From an uncultured Lachnospiraceae bacterium (GTDB lineage: Bacteria > Bacillota > Clostridia > Lachnospirales > Lachnospiraceae): a DNA stretch of 35,928 nucleotides. The DNA lies in NCBI GenBank assembly GCA_910586355.1, contig CAJUHJ010000023.1, positions 1 to 35,928 on the forward strand, in the 5' to 3' direction. The notes beneath the pieces were generated by a model. That model ran no database searches and was not told the DNA's origin. It saw only the letters and a list, made by a program, of their open reading frames with translations. Shown here one piece after another: positions 1-7,483 of the stretch (the stretch's first letter is position 1; the number at the start of each line of letters is the position of its first letter). The position numbers were made by a program, and so were the translations under genes.

Positions 1-2880
1 CGCCCACGTTATTATTGCCGCTTACAGCTCCTGTGTTGTCGCTTCCGTTTACCGTCCCTGTATTACTTCCAATAATTCCTCCCACATTGTTATTGCCGCT
101 TACAGCTCCCGTGTTATCGCTTCCGTTTACCGTCCCGGCATTGCTTCCGGTAATTCCGCCAACATTGTCATTGCCGTTTACAGCTCCTGTGTTATTGCTT
201 CCGTTTACCGTTCCGGTATTGTTTCCGGTAATTCCGCCAACATTATTTCCAGTTCCGGTAACGCTTCCATTGTTCGTGCAATCTGTAATCGTTCCGTCAT
301 TTTTACCAGCGATTCCGCCAACGTTGCTCTCCCCGGAAACCGTTACATTACTGGTGCAGTCCTTGATGGTCCCATCTGCCGTATTCGTTCCGGCGATTCC
401 GCCGACGTTGTCTTTTCCGGTCACGCTTCCCTCTGCGGTCAGGTTTCCAATCGTCCCGGCGTTGACCCCGAAAAGCCCTTGGTCGTCCTTCGTTTTGTCA
501 TTGATATGCAGGCCGCTTACAGTATGGCTGTTTCCATTAAGCGTTCCCTTAAATGGGTTCTCGGCCGTACCAATCGGCGTCCATGGGTGCTCGTCGTTTC
601 CTCCCAAGTCAATATCTTCCGTCACCTCGAAATGGACGTTTGTGAAATCTTTTCCGCCGTTTACAAGGTCACGCAGATTTTCCAAGTCTTCTTTGCTGGT
701 AATCTTATATGGGTCTTCCGCTGTCCCTGAGCCGTTAAATGGTTTTTCCGGGTTCTCCGGCTTTATCGGCGTCTGGCCGGACGTGATTCCCTCCGGGTCT
801 GTCCCTGAGCCTGTTCCTTCCCCGATTCCGGTCAGGTCTTTATTGACCTCTTCCGTCTTCTGGTAGTAATCGTCTTTGACTGCCCCTGGGTCTGTGTTCT
901 GGTTGTTTCCTATAATAGCCCCTGGCGCGCTGTCTCCATTCCCTGTTACATTTCCGGAATTGGTGCAGCCTTCCACTGTTCCGTTCCCGCCGTTTGTTCC
1001 AGCGATTCCCCCGACGTCGTCTTTTCCGGTTACCGGGGCGGTATTTATGTCATTGTCCAAAGAGCCGTTGTTCGTTCCGGCGATTCCGCCCGCTCCCGTT
1101 CCAGTTCCGGTCACAGCTCCTGTGTTTTTGCTGTCTTCTACTGTTCCGGTATTATTCCCGGTGATTCCGCCCACGTTATTATTGCCGCTTACAGCTCCTG
1201 TGTTGTCGCTTCCGTTTACCGTCCCTGTATTACTTCCAATAATTCCTCCCACATTGTTATTGCCGTTTACAGCTCCTGTGTTATTGCTTCCGTTTACTGT
1301 TCCGGTATTATTCCCAGCGATTCCGCCAACATTATTTCCAGTTCCGGCAACGCTTCCATTGTTCGTGCAATCCGTAATCGTTCCGTCATTCTTTCCGGCG
1401 ATTCCGCCAACGTTATTCTCTCCGGTAACTGTCACATTACTGGTACAGTCCTTGATTGTCCCATTTGCTGTATTCGTTCCGGCGATTCCGCCGACGTTGT
1501 CTTTTCCGGTCACGCTTCCAGCTGCCGTCAGGTTTCCAATCGTCCCGGCGTTGACCCCGAAAAGTCCCTGGTCGTCCTTCGTTTTGTCATTGATATGCAG
1601 GCCGCTTATGGTATGGTCGTTTCCGCCCAGCGTTCCCTTAAATGGGCGCTCGGCTGTGCCAATCGGCGTCCATGGGTTCTCGGCGTTTCCTCCCAAGTCA
1701 ATATCCTTCGTCACCTCGAAATGGACGTCCGTAAAATCTTTTCCGCCGTTTATTTGGTCACGCAGATTTTCCAAGTCTTCTTTGCTGGTAATCTTATACG
1801 GGTCTTCCGCCGTTCCAGAGCCGTCAAACGGCTTCTCTGGGTTTATCGGCGTCTGGCCGGACGTGATTCCCTCCGGGTCTGTCCCTGAGCCTGTTCCTTC
1901 CCCGATTCCGGTCAGGTCTTTATTGACCTCTTCCGTCTTCTGGTAGTAATCGTCTTTGACTGCCCCTGGGTCTGTGTTCTGGTTGTTTCCTATAATAGCC
2001 CCTGGCGCGCTGTCTCCATTCCCTGTTACATTTCCGGAATTGGTGCAGCCTTCCACTGTTCCGTTCCCGCCGTTTGTTCCAGCGATTCCCCCGACGTCGT
2101 CTTTTCCGGTTACCGGGGCGGTATTTGTGCCATTGTCCAAAGAGCCGTTGTTCGTTCCGGCGATTCCGCCCGCGCTCGTTCCAGTTCCGGTCACCGCTCC
2201 GCTGTTTCTGTTGTCTTCTACTGTTCCGGTATTATTCCCGGTGATTCCTCCCACATTGTTACTGCCGCTTACTGTTCCTGTGTTATCGCTTCCGGTTACT
2301 GTTCCGGTATTGCTTCCGGTAATTCCACCAACATTGTCATTGCCGTTTACAGCTCCCGTGTTGTCGCTTCCGTTTACCGTTCCGGTATTATTTCCAGTAA
2401 TTCCTCCCACATGATTTCCAGTTCCTGTCACGCTTCCATTATTCGTGCACCCCGTAATCGTTCCATCATTTTTGCCGGCGATTCCTCCGACATTGTTCGT
2501 TCCGGTGACCGTCACGCTGCTGGTGCAGTCCTTGATTGTCCCATCTGCCGTATTCGTTCCCACGATTCCGCCGACGTTGTCTTTTCCGGTCACGCTTCCC
2601 GCTACGGTCAGGTTTCCAATCGTCCCGGCATTGACCCCGAAAAGTCCCTGGTCGTCTTTCGTTTCGTCATTGATATGCAAGCCGCTTACAGTATGGCCGT
2701 TTCCGTCAAGCGTTCCCTTAAATGGGTGCTCGGCCGTGCCAATCGGCGTCCATGGGTGCTCGGCGCTTCCCCCTAAGTCAATATCCACCGTAATCAGAAA
2801 ATGGACTCCTGTAAAATCCTCCCCGCTATTTACAAAATCCCGCAGTTTTTCCAAGTCTTCTTTACTGGTAATCTTATAGG
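1..2880 (-). repeat. Long in-frame tandem repeats of about 1080-1089 bp within the surface protein gene
   Basis: A landmark encoding GTAEDPYKITSKEDLE recurs near 2880, 1800 and 711, giving periods of 1080 and 1089 bases (360 and 363 codons). The nine-base difference comes from one extra Pro-Glu-type triplet in the linker between units (about 730-760). The leftmost unit is cut by the window edge. Positions 762-1046 and 1842-2126 are identical over 285 bases by direct comparison. Each unit contains a D-I-D-L-G-G / GLUG-type lead region, then a variable number of units of about 20-25 residues. Confidence 0.9.
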
Positions 2881-5035
2881 GGTCTTCCGCCGTTCCCGTG
2901 CCTTCTAAAGACATTAGTTTAGCGATTTCTTTGTCAACCGCCACAGTATCGGTCTGGCTGCCGCTTGTAATCGTAACAGTTCCCTTGACAGATCCCGCCG
3001 CACTTAAAAGTGCATTTTGCTTTGTGATTTCCACTGTCACAGATGTACCGTCAATTCCCTCTACGGCTTCTAACGCCTCTGCAATCGCGCTCTCAATCTC
3101 TTCCTTTGTCGTATTGTTTGTTGCCGTGTAATCACGCAGAACTCCTTCTACCGCTGCTTTTGCCGCTGCCACCTTTTCCTCATCGGTCAGCACCTCTCCG
3201 ATTTCTACGTCGACTGTCGGTATCGCTATCGTCTCTTCGCCCGGAATCGTAACCATAACTGTTACACCCATTTTTGTATCCGATTTTTTAAAAATTTCCA
3301 CAGCTACCGTCGCACTGCCTAATCCGGCTTCGGTCAGTTTTTGCCCAACCGCGCTCTTGATGTCTTCCGCCGTAGTATCTTTTGTCGCCTTGTATTCTTT
3401 TAAAAATGCCTCAATGATCTGCTTTACACCAGTTCTCTTATTCTTGATGTAAAGCGACCACTCATTCCAAGCCATAAGGTAAGCTCCAGGCACTGCTTTG
3501 GGAACGGTAATGCCTTCCATCTTCTCAGTAACAAATTTACACTCACTAAAAACCCCCTCCCCAATATCTGCCGGTACTTCCCTTTCCACAATAACTTCAC
3601 CCAAAGTCTGGCACCCCAAAAATGCTTCCTCTCCAATAGATGTCACATTTTCCGGTATTGTCACACTCTTTAAAGCTTCGCAATTCACAAATGCGCTATA
3701 TCCAATAGATGTTACATTTTTTGGTATTGTCACACTCTCTAAAGCTTTGCAGTTGTAAAATAAACCGTTCTCTATTGAAGTCACACTTTCCGGTATTGTC
3801 AAACTTGCCAGAGATGTGCACCTACTAAACGCATACGAACCGATTGAATCCACATTTTCCGGTATTGTCACACTTGTCAGAGATCCGCACCAACCAAATA
3901 AACCCGACGCTATACTTGTCAAAGCGCTCGGAAGCTTTATATTATTTAAAGCAGTACACTTTTCAAATGCGTTATACTCAATAGTTTCTAAGCTCTCCGG
4001 CATTGTCACACTTGTCAGAGATGTGCACCCACTAAACGCCGACGGCCCAATTGAAACCACACTATCCGATATTGTCACACTCTTTAAAGCCGTGCATTCT
4101 CTCAACGCTTCCTGCCCGATTGAAACCACACTATCCGGTATTTCCACACTCTCTAAAGACGTGCAGCCCCGAAACATCGCCTCACTGAGTACCTCCAAAT
4201 TTTCCGAAATTTTCACACTTGTCAGAGCCGTGCAGCCAATAAATGCATTACTCCCGATTGAAGTCACACTATCCGGTATTGTCAAATTTGTTAGACCATT
4301 GCATCTCCAAAACGCACCATTCCCGATTGAAACCACATTCTCCGGTATTGTCACACTTGTCAGACCATCGCAGTTCCTAAACGCAGACCTCCCAATGGCA
4401 GTCACGCCCTCCGGTATTTCCACACTCTCTAAAGCTGTGCAGTCACTTAATACCCCATCCTCTATACTTGTCAAAATACTCGGAAGATTTATACTTTTTA
4501 AAGCATAACAACCCACAAATGCGTAAGGCTCAATAGTTTTTACGCTCTCCGGTATTGTCACACTTGTCAGAGACTCGCAGTTCCTAAACGCCTCTTCCCC
4601 AATGGCAGTCACGCTCTCCGGTATTGTCACACCCTCTAAAGCTGTGCATTTTCTAAACGCACTCTGCTTAATACTCGTTATACTGTCCGGAATCTCAACC
4701 GCCGTAATCTTCATATCATAAAATACAAATTCCCCGATGCTAGTCACGCCCTCCTCAATCTGAACCGTCAGCCCCTCTCTATTCATTATCTCATTTGGGA
4801 AAGGATGCTCATACTCACCATAATTGTCCATATCCCCCATCCCGGAAATCATCAAAACGTTATTTTTTACGCGCCATGTCACATTCTCACCGATTGACCC
4901 ATCGTAAGTGGCTGCCATGACTGTCGTGGTAAATAACGGCAAGTCTATCCCTGTCACTGTGAGCACAACTGCTAAAAGCAGGCTAAACGCCTTTCTTATC
5001 ACCTTTCTTCTTTTTTGTTTCTTCTCTGTTTTCAA
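1..5035 (-). CDS. Giant BspA-type LRR / GLUG-repeat surface protein (3' end outside window)
   Basis: I see 1678 codons, running off the left edge; the segments I translated stay in one frame from 5035 to position 2. The start is a TTG at 5035-5033 with AGGAGG nine bases upstream. Residues 1-45 form a signal peptide: a Lys/Arg-rich start, a Leu/Val core and a likely cut near VMAA. Residues about 105-510 hold about 17 leucine-rich repeats of 23 residues with the pattern L-x-S-V-T-I-P-x-S-V-x-S-I-G-x-x-A-F-x-x-C, the BspA (LRR_5) type. Two related modules of about 85 residues follow (about 530-710), each with a Y-x-A-T-[KN]-[DN]-T-T motif. The rest is long tandem repeats rich in VGGI-x-G and NTGTV units, resembling GLUG motifs. 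Family knowledge suggests an adhesin or matrix-type surface protein; the ligand is unknown. The anchoring signal would lie beyond the window. The repeat part is visibly more GC-rich than its neighbours. Confidence 0.88.
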   Translation of the reverse strand, partial: MKTEKKQKRRKVIRKAFSLLLAVVLTVTGIDLPLFTTTVMAATYDGSIGENVTWRVKNNVLMISGMGDMDNYGEYEHPFPNEIMNREGLTVQIEEGVTSIGEFVFYDMKITAVEIPDSITSIKQSAFRKCTALEGVTIPESVTAIGEEAFRNCESLTSVTIPESVKTIEPYAFVGCYALKSINLPSILTSIEDGVLSDCTALESVEIPEGVTAIGRSAFRNCDGLTSVTIPENVVSIGNGAFWRCNGLTNLTIPDSVTSIGSNAFIGCTALTSVKISENLEVLSEAMFRGCTSLESVEIPDSVVSIGQEALRECTALKSVTISDSVVSIGPSAFSGCTSLTSVTMPESLETIEYNAFEKCTALNNIKLPSALTSIASGLFGWCGSLTSVTIPENVDSIGSYAFSRCTSLASLTIPESVTSIENGLFYNCKALESVTIPKNVTSIGYSAFVNCEALKSVTIPENVTSIGEEAFLGCQTLGEVIVEREVPADIGEGVFSECKFVTEKMEGITVPKAVPGAYLMAWNEWSLYIKNKRTGVKQIIEAFLKEYKATKDTTAEDIKSAVGQKLTEAGLGSATVAVEIFKKSDTKMGVTVMVTIPGEETIAIPTVDVEIGEVLTDEEKVAAAKAAVEGVLRDYTATNNTTKEEIESAIAEALEAVEGIDGTSVTVEITKQNALLSAAGSVKGTVTITSGSQTDTVAVDKEIAKLMSLEGTGTAEDPYKITSKEDLEKLRDFVNSGEDFTGVHFLITVDIDLGGSAEHPWTPIGTAEHPFKGTLDGNGHTVSGLHINDETKDDQGLFGVNAGTIGNLTVAGSVTGKDNVGGIVGTNTADGTIKDCTSSVTVTGTNNVGGIAGKNDGTITGCTNNGSVTGTGNHVGGITGNNTGTVNGSDNTGAVNGNDNVGGITGSNTGTVTGSDNTGTVSGSNNVGGITGNNTGTVEDNRNSGAVTGTGTSAGGIAGTNNGSLDNGTNTAPVTGKDDVGGIAGTNGGNGTVEGCTNSGNVTGNGDSAPGAIIGNNQNTDPGAVKDDYYQKTEEVNKDLTGIGEGTGSGTDPEGITSGQTPINPEKPFDGSGTAEDPYKITSKEDLENLRDQINGGKDFTDVHFEVTKDIDLGGNAENPWTPIGTAERPFKGTLGGNDHTISGLHINDKTKDDQGLFGVNAGTIGNLTAAGSVTGKDNVGGIAGTNTANGTIKDCTSNVTVTGENNVGGIAGKNDGTITDCTNNGSVAGTGNNVGGIAGNNTGTVNGSNNTGAVNGNNNVGGIIGSNTGTVNGSDNTGAVSGNNNVGGITGNNTGTVEDSKNTGAVTGTGTGAGGIAGTNNGSLDNDINTAPVTGKDDVGGIAGTNGGNGTVEGCTNSGNVTGNGDSAPGAIIGNNQNTDPGAVKDDYYQKTEEVNKDLTGIGEGTGSGTDPEGITSGQTPIKPENPEKPFNGSGTAEDPYKITSKEDLENLRDLVNGGKDFTNVHFEVTEDIDLGGNDEHPWTPIGTAENPFKGTLNGNSHTVSGLHINDKTKDDQGLFGVNAGTIGNLTAEGSVTGKDNVGGIAGTNTADGTIKDCTSNVTVSGESNVGGIAGKNDGTITDCTNNGSVTGTGNNVGGITGNNTGTVNGSNNTGAVNGNDNVGGITGSNAGTVNGSDNTGAVSGNNNVGGIIGSNTGTVNGSDNTGAVSGNNNVG
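3500..4725 (-). repeat. Array of about 17 leucine-rich repeats (69-bp DNA periodicity)
   Basis: The plus strand shows a recurring tccggtattgtcacact-like string about every 69 bases. Translated on the minus strand this is a 23-residue BspA-type repeat ending in A-F-x-x-C. Several units are degenerate, with L or M in place of A-F (near 4450, 4190 and 3900). The period is coding, and the units are too similar and too regular for CRISPR spacers. Confidence 0.88.
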
Positions 5036-5050
5036 ACCATACTACCTCCT
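5033..5050 (-). promoter_or_regulatory. Ribosome binding site fixing a TTG start
   Basis: AGGAGG lies at 5050-5045. An ATG at 5040-5038 is only four bases away and is followed by GTT TGA, so it cannot start the gene. The TTG at 5035-5033 has a nine-base spacer and opens directly into a signal peptide. The start is therefore TTG. Confidence 0.8.
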
Positions 5051-5085
5051 AATCGTTTTCATTTCGCTTACACTTATACAGTTCA

Positions 5086-5114
5086 TCTATATCAGTTAAA
5101 CATTAAGAATTCAA
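5086..5114 (-). promoter_or_regulatory. Possible promoter of the giant surface protein
   Basis: TTGAAT at 5114-5109, a 17-base spacer and TATAGA at 5091-5086 precede the gene by about 50 bases. The -35 matches four of six consensus bases and the -10 also four. No terminator hairpin is visible between the kinase stop at 5139 and this site, so read-through from the kinase operon is also possible. Confidence 0.45.
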
Positions 5115-5138
5115 TCCATTTAGCACAGTTCGCAGTTT

Positions 5139-6347
5139 TTAAGGAACAGATTGCATGTTGTCCGTCAGCTTTAAAAGAATCCTGACGGTAAACATGCCGT
5201 TTTCCACAGAAAAATCGGCTTCCCCATGATAGAATGATACGACCCTCATGATACCGGAAACACCGGCTAAGCCGCCAATGCCTGATTCCGGCACGCCATC
5301 CTTAAACTTTCGTTCCGGCACACAAGTATTCCTGCATAGAATCGCAAGTTTTCTTCCTTTTTGGACGATGGATAAATAAATCTGCATCGTGGAAGACTGC
5401 GATTCCATACAGCCATGAACCGCATTTTCAAATGTATTTACAATCACAGTGGCAAGATCAAACTCCCGCACCGCAATCGTTCCTTTCATTCTCACATAAA
5501 TATCTGTCTGAATATGTTCCTTCTCTGCCAGGCTTTCATAGGCTGACAAAAGACTGTTCAATGTCTCATTTTCACAAAAACGCTTCCTCCCATGATTTAC
5601 GTCCTCCCCATCCTCCTTTGACTGATTGATAAACTCCAGTTGATGCCGTATCAGCTGTTCGTTCATCTCAATCAGTTCATGCTCTGTACGGTAACGTTTT
5701 TCCTTCCCTCGATGCAGATACAGATGAAATACCATATACTGAATCAGTCCTGTCATAAACAAAAGAATCGCCATCCGTCCGATATGCAGGAGGGAAAAAT
5801 TATGGCTGCCGGGCCAAAACGCCACCATAGAAGCAATCAGGACAGACAGCAGCAGGGTAACGGCGCTAAACCAATCCATCTCCTCCCGCAGATAATCCGC
5901 TCCATCCAGAAAACTTTTCCGAATCTTTGTGACAAATATCAAAACAATCGCCGCTCCCAACACAATCCGCACCATAATATCCGCCCATATGCTTCCTTTA
6001 AACCACAGACGCGAAATATCAACGCCGCAAAAAACGGTTACAGAAAGCAGATAAAATCCCAGTGTCAGCTTATACAATGACAAATACAGGCTGTCTCTGC
6101 TCATTTGGATACAGAATATTCCGACTATGGGAATGGACAACAGCCCCGCAAACCGTATAAAGCTCCCATCATCGAACAGATACCAGAAACTATATCCGGT
6201 TGTGACAAACATCCAGAACAGAATGAAGCCCAGAACCTTTTTTGGAAGGGACGCCGCCGGATGTTCCAATAACATAAAAACCGTCATCATCAGGCCTGCG
6301 CCGAGCCCATTGCGCAAAAAAGAAACCCAGAATGTACCTCCCAGCAT
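5139..6347 (-). CDS. AgrC/LytS-like GHKL sensor histidine kinase lacking its phosphoacceptor segment
   Basis: The protein has 402 residues from the ATG at 6347, which I prefer over the ATG at 6365 because AAAGGAG sits eight bases before it. About the first 230 residues are hydrophobic, with six or seven membrane segments and no large external loop. A charged helix follows (HRGKEKRYRTEHELIEMNEQ), then a GHKL ATPase domain: FENAVHG is the N box and GIGG near the C-terminus is a glycine box. The RHD-x-RHH helix pair usually found between these parts is missing. The chain goes from RHQLEFINQSKED almost directly to RFCENETLNSLL, the start of the ATPase domain. The response regulator lies 66 bases upstream, so the two are probably one operon. 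It may act as a regulator of another kinase or be inactive. Confidence 0.85.
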   Translation of the reverse strand: MLGGTFWVSFLRNGLGAGLMMTVFMLLEHPAASLPKKVLGFILFWMFVTTGYSFWYLFDDGSFIRFAGLLSIPIVGIFCIQMSRDSLYLSLYKLTLGFYLLSVTVFCGVDISRLWFKGSIWADIMVRIVLGAAIVLIFVTKIRKSFLDGADYLREEMDWFSAVTLLLSVLIASMVAFWPGSHNFSLLHIGRMAILLFMTGLIQYMVFHLYLHRGKEKRYRTEHELIEMNEQLIRHQLEFINQSKEDGEDVNHGRKRFCENETLNSLLSAYESLAEKEHIQTDIYVRMKGTIAVREFDLATVIVNTFENAVHGCMESQSSTMQIYLSIVQKGRKLAILCRNTCVPERKFKDGVPESGIGGLAGVSGIMRVVSFYHGEADFSVENGMFTVRILLKLTDNMQSVP

Positions 6348-6413
6348 TTTTCCCACTCCTTTCATATTTCCAATTCAGGCGGCAAAGCGCATGCCTGCAT
6401 GAAAACAGTCTTT

Positions 6414-7157
6414 TTACAGCGCCCATGTTTCGCCCTCTTCTTCTCTGCAGTAATAATCAAAATATTGCTCCCGCAGACCCCGGTAAGCCCCTCGGGGCAG
6501 ATAAATCATCTTACCGTTATCCATCCGTACTTCCCGCGCATTCAGATTATCTATATGCTCCAAATTGACAATATAAGAAATTCCTACCTTCACAAATTCC
6601 CGACAGTCTGAGAGCATCTCATAAACCTTTGTAAGCGTCATATTCAAAAGCAGTTCGGTACCGTCTGCTAAGCTGATACACTGGCTTTTTTTCTGTGCTT
6701 CGCAACATACAATATCATGCAGCTCCACCCTTTTCATCCCATGATCTTTCAGCAAAATGTACCTTTTCTTTGCTTTCATGTTCTCTATAAACCGGTCAAG
6801 CGCCGGAAACAGCGCATGCTGTGAAACCGGTTTGAGCAGATATTGGACTGCGTCTACGCCAAACGCCTCCAACGCATGCTCTTTCGATGACGTAATAAAA
6901 ATAATCCCGCATCTTTTTCCCATTTTCCGAAGTTCCCTTGCCGCATCCATCCCCTGCCTGCCCTGTAAATAAATGTCAAGCAGCAGCAAATCCGGGGAAT
7001 ATCCCTCTTCCAATATCCGGCAAAGCATTTCATCGGCGTCTAAAAACCGCTCTACGGAAAATTCACATTCCATATGCTGTCCGCTCCAGGACAAAAGCAT
7101 ATGCTCCAATTTATCAAGTTCCGCCGCTTCATCATCGCAGAGCGCAATCCGAAACAT
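6414..7157 (-). CDS. LytTR-family response regulator
   Basis: The protein has 247 residues. I start it at the ATG at 7157, with GGAGGAAGGACA just upstream, because an ATG at 7226 would add 23 residues not found in receivers. Residues 1-125 are a receiver: the acidic pair Asp8-Asp9, phosphoacceptor Asp61 in LLLLDIYLQ, a Thr in FITSSKEHA and the conserved Lys in YLLKPV. Residues about 140-247 are a LytTR DNA-binding domain (RYILLKDHGMKRVELHDIV, ending LPRGAYRGLREQYFDYY). Regulators of this AgrA-type class pair with GHKL kinases and bind direct repeats upstream of their targets. The partner kinase follows immediately, and the giant surface protein follows the kinase in the same direction, which makes it a candidate target (inference). 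Confidence 0.93.
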   Translation of the reverse strand: MFRIALCDDEAAELDKLEHMLLSWSGQHMECEFSVERFLDADEMLCRILEEGYSPDLLLLDIYLQGRQGMDAARELRKMGKRCGIIFITSSKEHALEAFGVDAVQYLLKPVSQHALFPALDRFIENMKAKKRYILLKDHGMKRVELHDIVCCEAQKKSQCISLADGTELLLNMTLTKVYEMLSDCREFVKVGISYIVNLEHIDNLNAREVRMDNGKMIYLPRGAYRGLREQYFDYYCREEEGETWAL

Positions 7158-7191
7158 TGTCCTTCCTCCTTCCCAATGCAAACCACAATTC

Positions 7192-7465
7192 TCAGTTTTT
7201 TGTAAACGGAACGCAGATTTTTTCACTCAGAGAAGCCGACAGGCATCCCTGCGCCAGATAGTAAAGAATCCAGTTGACAGACTGAATCTCTTTCGGTATC
7301 CCAATTCCAAAAAGCCAAAAAAGCAGCAGGATGTCTGAAAGCAAAAACAAAAAGAAGGCTGGTAATAGATTTTAACAGAGCCGTCCATCCCAAAAGACCG
7401 TTTTGAAATACGGCAATTAATCCTCCCAGTGACAGCAGAATCAAAACTTCTAATATAAGATACAT
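7192..7465 (-). pseudogene. Remnant of a YhhN/TMEM86-like membrane protein (internally deleted and frameshifted)
   Basis: From the ATG at 7465 (GGGGG-type ribosome site upstream) an 80-codon frame starts with two convincing membrane segments. After about residue 38 it turns into a non-membrane sequence that looks out of frame. Shifting by one base at the T-rich run near 7350 gives a much better continuation: FFLFLLSDILLLFWLFG, then WILYYLAQGCLSASL, ending at a TGA at 7194-7192. A D-[IL]-LL motif followed by YYLAQ near the end is what I expect at the C-terminus of the YhhN (lysoplasmalogenase-like) family. That family has about 200 residues and eight segments; only the first two and last two remain. 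The family assignment is an inference from pattern. It could instead be an intact small membrane protein. Confidence 0.5.
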
Positions 7466-7483
7466 CTTATATTCCCCCTGTTT

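Noticed and set aside
15..3131. Long plus-strand open frames full of Pro, Val and Thr (LPLTAPVLSLPF-like)
   Set aside because: They are the antisense image of the GLUG repeats. They have no ribosome sites, break off at each unit, and the minus-strand frame has a signal peptide and domains.
3500..4725. Regular near-identical strings every 69 bases, reminiscent of a CRISPR array
   Set aside because: The period is a multiple of three, the whole unit is conserved as protein, and there are no unrelated spacers or cas genes.
5038..5040. ATG directly after AGGAGG as the start of the giant protein
   Set aside because: It reads ATG GTT TGA and is only four bases from the ribosome site; the TTG at 5035 is in the long frame.
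6190..6426. Minus-strand 78-codon frame overlapping the sensor kinase start
   Set aside because: It lies out of frame over the kinase's membrane segments and has no domain or ribosome site.
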